This document shows, piece after piece, positions 9,802 through 23,497 of a stretch of DNA of 64,000 nt. This DNA comes from Phialocephala subalpina (Eukaryota > Ascomycota > Leotiomycetes > Helotiales > Mollisiaceae), in the NCBI GenBank assembly GCA_900073065.1, contig FJOG01000069.1, forward strand, positions 1-64,000, written 5' to 3'. Every line of letters begins with the position of its first letter. Position 1 is the stretch's first letter. A program made the translations under genes and the position numbers. The notes beneath the pieces are model-generated. The model did not search any database and was not told the DNA's origin. It worked only from the letters and a program-made list of their open reading frames with translations.

Positions 9802-11005
9802 AAGGTTTGATGCCGCACATTGGGTCGTGATTCGCAGATCCGGGTCCTACTTATCTCTCTTCGGCAGTATGAAACGAATGCATCTGCCAGGTTCTGCCCT
9901 GACTAACCTCTCTCAACCTATGACGGTCCTCAATCGCATGCGGAGGCATTACCGGGGAAGGGAAGGATCGCCTTGCACCCCGCATTCTTAGCCCCCTTTT
10001 CCCTGCAAGCAAGCGAGTGGTCCGAGGTACTTTAGACTCACGAACCAATCAACCACTGTTGCTTTACTTCATCATTTAACTTAACATCCACAATAATCGA
10101 AGACCAGCATCGACGATTCGACAGTTTGACCTTGTCATCAATTAGAACTCCATGCTGGGTTATCAACCAATCTTCTTTATGATCATGTCGCAAAGGTTCC
10201 TCAAGATGGTAAGTGCGGGCTTGAAAATTCGATTGGTAGATGGTGGTGATTGATCTCGTGCTTCGGGAAGAGCCATGCACTCAGCACTCAATAATGTATC
10301 AACGCGTAATCAAGAAGCTTACACTGCACTTGCAGCTGCTCGTATCGATACGAGATGATAAACATACATGTTGAAGCGTGAAGCTACTGCGAGATGTCCT
10401 TCTTATCTGCTACCAAAATGGTTGAACTGCACGTTCCTGCAGTTGACATTTGTCTACTCAGACTGGTCAGAACTTTCACAATCTGTAAATTGGAAGGAGC
10501 AGACGGTCTTCAGGCTAGGCGATTATCTTTGCCGGCCCTTGTCGCCTCGTGTCGCTAGAACCCGGAATCTGGCGTAATTGCTCCCAATCAGCCATCCTAA
10601 CCTAAGATCTCCCCTCGGCGATCAGCAACAATTTCCAGGGACACCCTCGACGCGCTGAAATTTTGAGACGGACATGCAGCCACATGTGTACAACTTTCCA
10701 CAGATCCAAATTTTGGCCTGCGATCTTCAGACGAAGCACGCAAACACACGTCACTATTCACTAAGCAGACTTGCAGCTTCCTCGAGGTGTGGAAAATAAT
10801 GCTTGCTCCGAGGCCCACTCTCCCGTTCTCGCAAGAGACCCAACCAAAAGCTAAATAACAAACCCCTAGCACATTGCATAGGGGACCCCGCTGCCGGTAG
10901 TCTCAGGGAAGCTGTCACAAGCTCGTAGTAAAAATATCGATAACCATCCCTTTTCCTCTTTCCCATCTTCGTACCTCAACTTCCTGTCGACCCCGGATCA
11001 TTGCC
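9802..11005. other. intergenic, about 1.2 kb
   Basis: Short open frames on both strands lack any family signature. The right part is the promoter and leader of the GT32 gene at 11006. I see no RNA gene or repeat. Confidence 0.4.
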
Positions 11006-12250
11006 ATGCCCGAGATGAAGATGCAACCCAAACTATCGTATGGAAGCCGTCTTCCTAAACAGATTCGAAGGGCTCTTCCGGTATACATCGCCGTCATCCT
11101 CTTCATAACCATCATCTCCAATGCCGACTCTATCGGGTCGTCGATGAAGAGCGCGAGTCCGAAGAACCTGAAGCGGAGTTTTTCAAGTCAGAAGATTTTG
11201 TCCTCAGGAACAGGAAAGGGAACGCAGTTCCCCAAGAAGATATGGCAGAGCTGGAAAGTCGATCCATTGAACTTCGACATCAGAGATTCGGATACGGCGA
11301 AGACGTGGACATCGAAGAACCCAGGTCACCGATATGAGGTCTTGACAGACAATAACGATCTGTATTATGTTGAAGAGAACTTCGGACCCAATGGATGCAA
11401 TCGACCCGACATTGTCGAGACGTATCGATCACTCACCGCGAAGATCATCAAAGCTGATCTTCTGCGGTATCTGGTCATGTATGTTGAGGGAGGTGTCTAT
11501 GCAGACATTGACGTCGAGGCATTGAAGCCCATCAAGCGCTTCATCCCAGATCGATACGACGAAGGCGACATCGACATGGTCATCAGCGTCGAGATTGATC
11601 AACCAGACTTCAAGGAGCACGCCATTCTAGGCAAGAAGTCACAGTCTTTCTGCCAATGGACGTTTATGTGCAAGCCTCGACTACCAATGATGTTGAAACT
11701 GGTCGACAACATCCTCGCTTGGCTCAACGACCTCTCAAGACAGCAAGGCGTGCCCATCTCTGAGCTGCATCTCGACTTCGACGAAGTCATCAGCGGAACC
11801 GGACCCTCAGCTTTCACGGCCGCAGTTCTGGAAGCCATGAGCAAGAAGGAAGGAAAGCCCGTGGATTGGACTCCGTTCCACGACTTGAACGAATCCAAGC
11901 TCGTAGGCGGTATCCTCGTCCTCACCGTCGAAGCTTTCGCGGCCGGACAAGGACATTCCGACTCCGGAAATCACAACGCTAGAACAGCGCTCGTCAAGCA
12001 CCACTACCACGCTTCATCATGGCCATCGAATCACCCACGGTTCAGCCACCCAGTTTATGGAGAGGTTGAGAAGTGCAATTGGGACCCTGAGTGTGTCAAG
12101 CTTTGGGATTACAACATTGCTGTCTTCAAGAATCTGCCAGAGGCAGAGCAGAAGGAGCAGATTGCTGTCAAGGAAGCGGCTGAGAAGCAGCTGGCTGATC
12201 TCGCGGCACTGGCACCGCCGCCTCAACTTGTTCCCCCTCCTGCGATATGA
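11006..12250 (+). CDS. GT32 glycosyltransferase (OCH1-like)
   Basis: A single-exon gene of 414 codons. One membrane anchor at residues 24-40 (LPVYIAVILFITIISNA) follows a short basic cytosolic tail, the type II Golgi topology. FPKKIWQSWK at 75-84 and DLLRYLVMYVEGGVYADIDV at 151-170 are the classic GT32 blocks. YADID holds the DxD motif that binds the metal and nucleotide sugar. This family includes alpha-1,6-mannosyltransferase Och1 of N-glycan outer-chain initiation and related mannosyl- or galactosyltransferases; which one is meant is not resolved. The C-terminus is alanine- and proline-rich. Another start codon (M4) lies nine bases in. Confidence 0.88.
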   Translation: MPEMKMQPKLSYGSRLPKQIRRALPVYIAVILFITIISNADSIGSSMKSASPKNLKRSFSSQKILSSGTGKGTQFPKKIWQSWKVDPLNFDIRDSDTAKTWTSKNPGHRYEVLTDNNDLYYVEENFGPNGCNRPDIVETYRSLTAKIIKADLLRYLVMYVEGGVYADIDVEALKPIKRFIPDRYDEGDIDMVISVEIDQPDFKEHAILGKKSQSFCQWTFMCKPRLPMMLKLVDNILAWLNDLSRQQGVPISELHLDFDEVISGTGPSAFTAAVLEAMSKKEGKPVDWTPFHDLNESKLVGGILVLTVEAFAAGQGHSDSGNHNARTALVKHHYHASSWPSNHPRFSHPVYGEVEKCNWDPECVKLWDYNIAVFKNLPEAEQKEQIAVKEAAEKQLADLAALAPPPQLVPPPAI

Positions 12251-13860
12251 TTTGTGAATTCGCGGGAATGAATACACGATTTGATGATAGCGGGGATAGG
12301 ACTTTGAGTTTCTTTCTTATCTACAGCCACAGACTACAGTGGACAGGGTTTAGGGTGCAATGGCGTTTGGGATGGGGAAATGGGATTGCTGTAGATAATA
12401 GATCGATCGAGACCAAGTTCGACTTGAACTTAGGTATTTGGGTACATACACAAGTCTTGTACTCGAAAACCTTATACCCAACGAATCAATATGGAACAAT
12501 GCAAACTACTCAAACAAACTTCAAGATCTTCTGCACGACATGTCGTCTGGATGTGCGTATCTGTGCCGTGAGATAAGAAGATTCTTCCGGAGACGATGTC
12601 ACTGTCCTGTTTAGCCGAGAGGCACAGTCTCCTTCTGGCCAGTAGGAGTATTCTCCGAAGCGGGATGGCGCACGTATGGGAAAAACGTCCGCGAGCCTCA
12701 AGCTTCTCAACATTCTGCAACGTCCCGTTGTTCCTGAACTCTATTAGCACGAGCCTGGCAATCTAGAGTTCATCCTAAGGCCGCATCCACTTGAGGTGCC
12801 TGAGCCGACAAGCACGGAGACTCGTTTGCCACTGACATTGACGACCTTTACGCTGCAGCTTGCATGCGCAAGAGGAGGCCGAAAAAGCGCACTCACGCCA
12901 AGCAGATAGGGCTCGGCGGATCAGAGAAAAGTGGCAATTCTCTCCGCCGCCCCCGATGCTACTTTATATGCCGTCCATTAGACACATCGGAACAATGGCC
13001 TCGCGCCACATACTCTTGTTTCAACCGCTCATCCATGGTACGCCAAACAATGGAAAGATCAAACGAACTATCTCAAATCATCGGCAGGATTCGAGCGCGC
13101 GGAAAAATGCGCGAACCGTAAAAAGAAGGGAAGATCTGAAGATCTTGATCCGTTATCTTTCGGCTCCGTGGGTCTCGATGCTAGCTTCTATGCTGGTACA
13201 CTGCTAGTATACATAGGCTGCGTCCCAATTCTCTTCGAAATCCAAACTTCATAAAAATCTTGAATTGAATCCTAGTCTCCACGTCTGTGTCCGTGGCAGT
13301 ACTCCCAAAACGCCGTGTCCTGTCCCAGGCTGTGATAGCATCGCAACCTGCTGACGGGTGTATCTCATGCAGAAGGCCGCATTTCGCAGACTCGTGTGAA
13401 GGGTATGTTATCTGCTCCACTCCATCTGGGAGCAATCGAAGGTATTCGACAAGGCTCTTTTGGTTCTGTGGGTTTCTTAAGTGGCTCGAAAGGTCGGCCA
13501 GAGCAGCTTCTGCAAGCTCTGGTGGTGATTTGGTTTTCTGAGCCTTGTGAGAGACAGCATGAAGATAATCGAATGGATGGGGGCGCTTGCGGAAGGACCA
13601 TAGGCTCACTGATTTCGGCATCTTGAAGAAGGGATTTGGATGCTGTCCAGTCGATGTGTCGAAGCGGGAGAAGGCGTGGTCCCCGAAGACTTGCGTGCGA
13701 TGTTAAAGGGAACGAACGCGATGCCTCACGCGTTTGCTTGACCCCTGTCGCTCCTAGCGTGGATCCTTTTTCTATATCGCTAGCCTCAAAATACTTCATT
13801 TCCTCTCACACATTGCTAACACAGATTCATGGGCTGCACTTGGATTACTTTCATTATGAA
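12251..13860. other. intergenic, about 1.6 kb
   Basis: Between the 3' ends of the GT32 (plus strand) and GH43 (minus strand) genes. A 146-codon minus frame at 13181-13621 begins with ATG but shows no domain, and overlapping frames on both strands are equally long. I see no supported gene. Confidence 0.4.
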
Positions 13861-16162
<2,302 letters not shown>

Positions 16163-18049
16163 ATGGCTTCATTCACGAAAGAGACGGAAACTTCTGCGCA
16201 GGCTGTGCAGATAGAGAGCTTGGTACCTCATCTCAAATGCCAATATTCGAACGATGTGTTAGCTCAGCGTGGAGCAATTTTGATGGAGGAAGAGATAAGT
16301 CTCTCGGTATGGCAGACTGCAAAATTGCATTGGAGGGCACTTCTGATATGTATGCATTCCAATGTCCTTGATACGTTGAATATTCGCTAATAATTTCGTT
16401 CAGGTAGTGTGTCCTTCACGGCTGGAATGGTATTTGGTTATGATGTCGTGGTGAACAGTGCCTCCATTTCCATGCCTGCTTTCTTCATCTATTTCGGAGA
16501 TATTGGTCCCACAGGACCATATCTTCCTTCAAAGGTACGATTCTCAATGATATCCGTCTTCGTATTGTGTTAATTCTAGCAGTGGACATCACTTTGGACT
16601 GCCATGTCTGCTCTTTGCCAAGCTCTAGGAGCATGGCTCGTCGGCTTCCTCTTGGATCGATATGGAAGAAAATGGCCTGCATCCTTTGCAGGACTAATAA
16701 CGCTCGCAGGAAGCGCTGTTCAGTACACCTGTAATAGCCGAGGATCATTGCTTGCGGGAAAGATGGTTGTTGGCTTGGGCATTGGCGCCGCAATGGCAAC
16801 TGCCACGACTTACGCATCAGAAGTGAGTTCTCAAGCAATTCTTTCTGCGAACTTGCTAATGGGTTACAGGTTGCTCCTCTCAAACTTCGGGCTCCAGTCC
16901 AGTCTTCGTTGGTTCTCTTCACTGTGTTCATGCAAGGAGTAGCACTTGGCATCATCCGCTCCTTCGTGCCAAACATCGCTCCTCAAGCGTTCCGCAACGC
17001 CTTCGCTATTCAATGGGCCTTCGGTGGACTTGTTGTTCTGGCCTTTGCAGTCACTCCAGAGTATAAGTTCCCACATGGTCGCTCATGAAAGAAGGCTGAT
17101 ATTCTGTCCTAGGTCCCCAATCTACCTCATCAACAATGGCCACCTCGGCCGAGCACATAAAGCCATGACTCGAATATATGGCAGTAAGACCGACGTTGAT
17201 GCACGACTGGCATACCTCGCCAAGACAATTCGAGAGGAGAAGTCAAAGGACAATCTCGAGCAAGGAACGTACTTCGACTGCTTCAAAGGGAACGATCGGA
17301 AACGAACATTGACTGTCATCTTCCTCTACACCGCTGCCAATTGGGCAGGAGCTGCATTTCTAGCTCAGTCTATCTACTTCCTCATCATCGCTGGTCTGCC
17401 AGCCATACATGCTTTCGATGTTTCTATCGGCGGCTTTGGTCTGGCATGCATCATTATTGTTTCTAGTTGGTTTTTTATGGACAAGATCTCTCGTCGCATC
17501 GGCTTCATAGTGGGTGTCGTGATCAACTTCTTGATCATGCTCACCATTGGTGCTCTCTACTACAAGTCTGGCACCAGTGCAATCTGGGGAATCGCAGTCA
17601 TCATGTGAGTCTTTCCCTCTATATCCACCATTCTTTCCCCGTACTAATTTGACATTAGGAACGTCCTCATCTCCCTCCAAACCAGCTTGATGCAAGGACT
17701 CGGCTGGCCCATCGCCGCAGAACTCTCCAGCTACCGACTCAGAGGAAAAACTATGTCCATCGCAATCATCATGCAGACATTTTCGACATGGCTCACCACC
17801 TTCATCGTGCCTTACATCTATAATGTCGACTCCGGAAATCTCGGAGCGCGGACTGGATTCATTTTTGCTGGAACGAGTATTTTGCTCCTAATTGGAGCCT
17901 ACTTCCTAGTTCCTGAGACGATCAATATGACGATTGAGGAGATCGATATCGCGTATGAGAAGAAGATTCCTGCGCGACATATTAAGAAGGGTGTTGTTAC
18001 TCTGGATATTGTACATGAGCTGAAGGGCGGGGAGGTTAAGGAGGTGTGA
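16163..18049 (+). CDS. MFS sugar transporter
   Basis: Six exons: 16163-16349, 16404-16534, 16583-16822, 16870-17060, 17113-17604 and 17659-18049. All junctions are GT-AG and phases agree, giving 543 residues. It shows sugar-porter signatures: GWLVGFLLDRYGRKW-like loop 2 (GAWLVGFLLDRYGRKWPA), a PESPIYL motif at the exon 4/5 junction (PE/SPIYLINNG), and PETINMTIEEID near the C-terminus. About twelve membrane segments are expected. It sits at the plasma membrane and imports sugars by proton symport. The divergent GH43 xylosidase next door suggests a xylo-oligosaccharide or pentose-containing disaccharide as substrate, in parallel with the CDT-2/GH43-2 pairing of function in Neurospora; this is inference. 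Confidence 0.9.
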
Positions 18050-18775
18050 GCGGGGCTGTATTCAAGACTCATGGTACTGTAGCTTGACACGTAACGGATA
18101 ACAGTCAAATTACATCTGAAATTCCGTTCTCAAGTAACAGTATTGGCATACAAGTATCTAAAATTAAAGTGAAGTCTGGCTTGTCACTGGACAGACATCA
18201 GACAGAACACGGGATATGCCTAGGAGTCCTTCCACAACTCATGATGGACGACTGCAGGGAGCAAGGAGTCCCCTTTTTTTTCGCTTCAAAGCCATGTGTT
18301 CATCATATCACAGTAACAGCGATACGATCATTGTGAACACACTAATGTCAAGAGAAGCAAAGGCCAGAGGAGTTATTTTCTGAGGATTCTGGTTGGTGCC
18401 GGGTAAGTGAGGGGTAGTTCGGCTCCCTGAAAATTAGGGGCATGCGCTGAAATTTTAGCGAGCGGACCCTGAGCAGGACTCCTTCATCAAACTCATGGCT
18501 ATAACAATGATGGCGTTGCTTTTGCCATTGCAACACGTAACGAACCGTAAGACCCATCTAATGTAATATTCTTGCAGCAACTAATTCAATATTGGTTACA
18601 AAAGTCACACTGCATTAAATCCTCTATGGAGCCTAAGATGTTTGTGGGGACTTGGGGCGGGAAAAGCGGTGCATTCCCGCTTCAACACTTCAAATTTTTG
18701 ACACTTTAAGTTTTGGCTCATTCAATATCACGTCAGGGGTAAAGTCGTGAGTACTTTAAGTTCTTTAATGTGGCT
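18050..18775. other. intergenic between convergent genes
   Basis: Between the 3' ends of the transporter and the 18776 gene. No gene or repeat is seen. Confidence 0.4.
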
Positions 18776-20344
18776 CTAAACTTGAACAATATAAGGGAAT
18801 TCTCGTCGTATCGTAGCAGCAGCATCCACTGCCAAACGAGCTTGCAAAGCAATCCACTTCACATCCCTCTCGTCCAATCCAATTATCTCAGGTTTCTCTT
18901 CGGGTTCTTTTGTGATAGCATCAAGATACTTCAACAAGGCATCTCGTCTTGGATGCGGAACGATAATATCATCCATCCAACTAATGTTGCTGCTCCCGCT
19001 CAATGCTTGAATCGTCGCAATCATTTGGGTTCTGCCCGTAAAACGGAAGTTCCTGGCCTCGATCCGTATGCCTTGACTCTCCAACCACTGCTCACCTAAG
19101 CAATGATGGTTCCAATAAGAGTCCCATATCTTCTCAAGCAGCATCAAAACTGTCATCGCGACACCATCCCATCCCCTCTGCGCTGCAACGAAGGTCATCG
19201 ATAGTATCTGCGATATATGACCGATCCTAAACCAGCAATGGACCCAGGCACTCATCTCAGGAGGAGATATCATTGGTTTGTTGAGGAGATAGTCGACAAT
19301 GCCGCGATCACCTCTGAACAGGTACCAAGTGCTGGCGTTTCTGTGTGCCGCAACGAGCATGCACGCGTCGTGTGTCTCATTGTTGGTAAGAAAGCCAGGC
19401 GGTCTCTTGAAGCGGAGGAATCGACATGCAACTCGGGACACGATGCCACATAATACGGCAGCTGTTGTTCCATAGAGGCCAAAGAGACCTAAAAACACAT
19501 CGCCAATCAAAAGGAGTGTGATCATGAGAATGTCCCATCGAATCGAGGACATCAGTCGGTATAATCTCAGGTGCCAAGAGAAGATTATTGGTGTCCGTCT
19601 GAAGTCGAGGATGTGCAGAGTCTGGTAACGGCGGTAGACGCCAATTGGAGTGTCGAAAACTGTTGGGGTGCAAGTTGCGAAGGTTTGAGTCAGGTATGCC
19701 TTGCAGATAGGTCCCCAATGCCACCCCTTTCCGTCACAAATCCTTGAAAATGGTAGCTGACTGCTGGAAGTCGATCTTCGGTGTGGTTTCGCGTGCTTCT
19801 CGATTCTTCCATCATGGTAGTCATCCAGATCCAATGCCTCCTTAGAATTCCTCAAAGCATAAGCTGCAATTATTGCACTTGCCGCCCCGTTAGCACAAGG
19901 AAAGGTGCTCCCCCACATCACATCCCAGACTTCATTCCCAACATTGCCCAACGTGCTCGCCCGATCAAAGAACTCGGTCCCATCTTTGATCAGGCGTGCA
20001 ACGTTATCCAGAACTCCAAGCTTCGGGAATAAGCCGATGGACAGGCGTCCCGTTATAGCCAGCTCACCTGCAAGCCGATGGCTGTATTGATGGCTTGCAA
20101 GGTGGCATGCGAGTGGAATGAGGCTCGTCCACTCGGCCACTATAGTCGGAAGAGGGGCGAGACTCAGGAACGGTCGGATGCCGAGTGAGCCTAGATTGGA
20201 TTGCCCATTGCTACCAAACTGCGCCATCTCTGTGTTTGCGCCGTACTTCTGAGCTTCAAGTTCACAGAAGTGAGTGATAGCGGATGAGAAGACGAAGTCA
20301 CAGAGTCGTGGCTGATGCCACATTGTATATGGGCTCCTCGGCAT
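18776..20344 (-). CDS. membrane protein of unknown function, partner of HET gene
   Basis: A single open frame of 522 codons from ATG 20342-20344. I do not recognise a named domain. Clear hydrophobic segments lie at about 262-305 (ILMITLLLIGDVFLGLFGLY, then TTAAVLCGIVSRVACRFL), with weaker ones in the first 120 residues and around 385-410. The N-terminal third is rich in Ser, Leu and His; the C-terminal 60 residues are charged and soluble. It lies 591 bp downstream of, and in the same direction as, the HET-domain gene at 20936. Codon use and frame length argue for a real gene. I infer a functional link with the HET protein only from position and orientation. Confidence 0.65.
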   Translation of the reverse strand: MPRSPYTMWHQPRLCDFVFSSAITHFCELEAQKYGANTEMAQFGSNGQSNLGSLGIRPFLSLAPLPTIVAEWTSLIPLACHLASHQYSHRLAGELAITGRLSIGLFPKLGVLDNVARLIKDGTEFFDRASTLGNVGNEVWDVMWGSTFPCANGAASAIIAAYALRNSKEALDLDDYHDGRIEKHAKPHRRSTSSSQLPFSRICDGKGWHWGPICKAYLTQTFATCTPTVFDTPIGVYRRYQTLHILDFRRTPIIFSWHLRLYRLMSSIRWDILMITLLLIGDVFLGLFGLYGTTAAVLCGIVSRVACRFLRFKRPPGFLTNNETHDACMLVAAHRNASTWYLFRGDRGIVDYLLNKPMISPPEMSAWVHCWFRIGHISQILSMTFVAAQRGWDGVAMTVLMLLEKIWDSYWNHHCLGEQWLESQGIRIEARNFRFTGRTQMIATIQALSGSSNISWMDDIIVPHPRRDALLKYLDAITKEPEEKPEIIGLDERDVKWIALQARLAVDAAATIRREFPYIVQV

Positions 20345-20935
20345 GATTTCCGTGATGAAGCTGCTTGCTGATGGTCCGCAAATGTGGCAGAGCCTTCAAG
20401 TTGAAGTTACGATGGATTCAAATCTGGGTTCAAGTGTGGCGTAGTACTCTAGTGTGCCAGGCTGGAGATTGGGCGGACTTGTCTGCAAGATCGGATGCCG
20501 AGCTGTGGGTCGGAGCAATTTCTCGTTCGTCAGAGTGGCTCTGGAAGATCTGGAAGTGCTGCTAGCCTGCTAGGTCTATTCCAGTCTGACGTATGGCACC
20601 TCAAGAGCATCAATTCGAGAGCCTAACAAGGACGCGGTTCGTATTTGACATGTCCGAATACGAAACAGGATGAGAAACAACTGCACCCAGACCAGCGGTT
20701 TCAATGTCCCAGTCTTGCCCATTGGAGACCCGCAAAGGCTGAAATGGGCTAAGATATTTCTTTGGGTTTGGCTTTACTGATCAAGCCAAGGAAAGCCTAT
20801 TCCCAAGATAGGTGGGCCATGAATGCCCCAGGCCAGGTTAGGAGATTTAAGACGCTGATCCAAAAAAAAAAAAATTCTCGAAATCAGCCTTGACAGCACG
20901 CCTTGCTGCCTATCCAGGATATCAGGCTTTGCAGC
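20345..20935. other. intergenic between the HET pair genes
   Basis: Holds the promoter of the 18776 gene and the 3' region of the HET gene. A 13-base A run lies near 20861-20874. Nothing else is seen. Confidence 0.4.
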
Positions 20936-23497
20936 CTACTCGAGAACGATCTCTTGCTCTTCCAGATCAGGGAGAGGTATCGAGTTATCCCAGTTGTATA
21001 AGCCCCGCCATCTCCATACAGAGAGATTGCTGGAGCCAACAACTGCAAACAAAGTTCCGCTATTCCGACCTCTATATCTAGCCGGATTTCCCACGCTATC
21101 CATTGTATGCAATAATGCACCCCAGGCGTCATCGCGCAAGAATCTCGCACTAATCAAGCTCAGTCTGACCCGAAGCTCACGGCTTGGCTTATCAAGAACG
21201 ATGAATTTGGTACGACGGAAGATGCTGTTGCCAGAATTCTGCTCGCTCTTCTTGAAAACATGCATCAGCCAATGTGACATCAGCCCCCACGGTGCTATTA
21301 TACCCAGGTTCGTGTTCCTTCCATCGAACGACATGTAGCTCTCTTTTGCAAGGCTTGTGTCTGATTCGAGATCACTTAGTGGCAAAGGTGGCAGAGTTGG
21401 ACAACTGGGTGCCCAAGTCAGGCCTTTGCGTTTGATATCTCGGGGTGCGCTTGACATGAGGAAGCCGGTATAAAGGTGCTTGCCAACCCTCATCCTCCAG
21501 AAAGCCTCAGCCAGAGAGCTATTTGGATCCTCATCAAGAGACTCTGCGGTATTCTCTTCGGTGTCATCGTTATTACTATGATGAAGACCAGATAGCGCAT
21601 CAAACCCAAGATTTGATCTGTAAGGCCGAGGAACCTTATCATTATGGAGGAGACTCCAAATGACAATCTCATCACCCCGTCGCGATGCATGGCGTAGAGA
21701 CATTAGAGCCGCAGCTTCCTCTACCTTGAAAATGCCGTTATCCTCAGTTTCATTCCTCCACCAGTCTTTATGCACTTTTCTATTTAGGAAAACCCGCTTG
21801 GCAGGAAGCAAGTGTTGAGAGGTGAGATACAGGATTGCCAAATCGATGCTGCCTTCCTTCTGGACAGTGTACAACATTTCCCTCAGGGACATTGTCTCGT
21901 CGTCAGCGCATAGTATCTGTACGTTCTTTCTCCCTCGCAAGGCTTCCAGCAATGTCCAGGCTCTGACATTCCAATCGCACAAAAGGATGACAGCAAGTAT
22001 TGACTCTTGAAGCTCGAGGCTTATTTCGGAAATCTCGATACTCATCAGGTCTCGATCACATACAAGTGTCAATTTGCTATTCGCAAACACCGAGTTGATT
22101 TGCTCTATTGCTTCACGACGGAGAATAGGGTCTTGTGGGATGCAAGGAGTGTCCATCCAGTAAGAGTCACAACCTTTGCTCTTCGCGATCTTCAAATACC
22201 GGTTGTGAAGACAGCTGTTGAGTCCACTCGTGCCAAGTTCAGGCCTGCCACCTTGCCCATGGCTCCACACATGAGATATTGCCATTGTCCGCTCTGAAGC
22301 TGTACAATACTGGAGCAAACCATTCTCTTTCTGATCAAGCGATACAGCTCGCGCTCCTTCTGTATTTCGATACGATTCCTCATCCCAATGTAGACTATGG
22401 CAATTTCTACCACAATGTTTTGTGTGTGCTGTTTGATCTTCAATCTTCATCCCTACAAATCTATTGCACTTGTATAGACTGCCTCCTTCACACTGTGCCA
22501 TTCCGTCTTCAAGTTTGATGCATCGTGGTGGCAAGTGTCCAAAAAGCTCTGCATATCGGTAGAATAGCCTCCGGAGGTCAAATGTAACTGAGCCGCGGTC
22601 TGTCTGGAGCAATCGCAAAGCCCACTTGCAGACGTACGGCACAGGCTGAGGATGTACTATCTTAATCGTAGATGTTTCAGAGGAGTCATCAGATGTTTGG
22701 ACCAGACCTGAAGTCATTCTTGAGACTAGAATCCCGCTCGAGCTCTCAGAATGGAAGCCAGCTTGGATTTGGTTGTTTAGAACGAACCATGAGTTGAGCA
22801 TGACGCATCGTTGCCACTGCGTCCATAGAAAGGCTTTGATCAGGAATAACTTCCAATCAGGTACATGATTTGAATCCTCTGTGGCGTACAAACTGAATTC
22901 GAAGAGTTCTGCAACATTCTCGGTGAAGTCATAGATCAAACTGTTGACTGCGGTAAGTGCTCGAGGCATTATAGACCAGCAAAGAGGAACGCGAATGATG
23001 TTTCGAGTAACATGCCGAACCAATCGAAGTGTTGACCATTCCCTATCTCGCCCAGCAAGAAAAAATTCGCCCGGGATCAAATCCAAAGGATTCGAAAGTG
23101 AGGTATCAGTGATTTCCAACGGGGTCGCTGGAAGCCTGGATAGCAGGGCGCAGACCTGTTCGGAGATTTCCTGAATTGGCCTTGTCGGGCGAAAATGGCA
23201 TTTGATGAGGCTGGAGAAAGCCTCGTCCATGAGTTCCACATGCCTCGTAGGATCATCGAGGCTGTCAATAAGTCGTGAGCAAAGCGATGCCGCGTGTGCC
23301 TTACGCGAGTCTGAGGTCGGAAAACGGTAGAGCAACTTCGTCCCTTTCTGTTCCAAACGAAAGCCAATAGCCTCGACTATAAACTCAATATTCTTATCTG
23401 GAAGTTTCGGATCCGCTCGATCTAGGTCGTCTTCCAGAATCTGCTCGACTCTAGCGGTCGTATATGTGAATGGGCTTTCGGAGAGTGAATGAAGCAT
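20936..23497 (-). CDS. HET-domain protein, long N-terminal extension
   Basis: An 853-codon single-exon gene from ATG 23495-23497. The HET domain is at about 404-525: TMAISHVWSHG (block 1), YWMDTPCIPQD (block 2, about 446-456), VFANSKLTLVCDRDL, and NVRAWTLLEALRG (block 3, about 510-522). HET domains trigger cell death on vegetative incompatibility or non-self contact and are related to TIR domains. The 400-residue N-terminus is helical-looking. Just before the HET domain is a cysteine/histidine cluster (C326, C336, C344, H361, C362, C366) that could bind zinc. The C-terminal 330 residues have no recognised domain and include an acidic stretch at about 650-670. The co-directional downstream gene encodes a membrane protein, which suggests a two-gene unit. 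Confidence 0.88.
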   Translation of the reverse strand: MLHSLSESPFTYTTARVEQILEDDLDRADPKLPDKNIEFIVEAIGFRLEQKGTKLLYRFPTSDSRKAHAASLCSRLIDSLDDPTRHVELMDEAFSSLIKCHFRPTRPIQEISEQVCALLSRLPATPLEITDTSLSNPLDLIPGEFFLAGRDREWSTLRLVRHVTRNIIRVPLCWSIMPRALTAVNSLIYDFTENVAELFEFSLYATEDSNHVPDWKLFLIKAFLWTQWQRCVMLNSWFVLNNQIQAGFHSESSSGILVSRMTSGLVQTSDDSSETSTIKIVHPQPVPYVCKWALRLLQTDRGSVTFDLRRLFYRYAELFGHLPPRCIKLEDGMAQCEGGSLYKCNRFVGMKIEDQTAHTKHCGRNCHSLHWDEESYRNTEGARAVSLDQKENGLLQYCTASERTMAISHVWSHGQGGRPELGTSGLNSCLHNRYLKIAKSKGCDSYWMDTPCIPQDPILRREAIEQINSVFANSKLTLVCDRDLMSIEISEISLELQESILAVILLCDWNVRAWTLLEALRGRKNVQILCADDETMSLREMLYTVQKEGSIDLAILYLTSQHLLPAKRVFLNRKVHKDWWRNETEDNGIFKVEEAAALMSLRHASRRGDEIVIWSLLHNDKVPRPYRSNLGFDALSGLHHSNNDDTEENTAESLDEDPNSSLAEAFWRMRVGKHLYTGFLMSSAPRDIKRKGLTWAPSCPTLPPLPLSDLESDTSLAKESYMSFDGRNTNLGIIAPWGLMSHWLMHVFKKSEQNSGNSIFRRTKFIVLDKPSRELRVRLSLISARFLRDDAWGALLHTMDSVGNPARYRGRNSGTLFAVVGSSNLSVWRWRGLYNWDNSIPLPDLEEQEIVLE

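Noticed and set aside
13181..13621. 146-codon minus-strand open frame with ATG
   Set aside because: No recognisable domain, and overlapping frames on both strands are as long.
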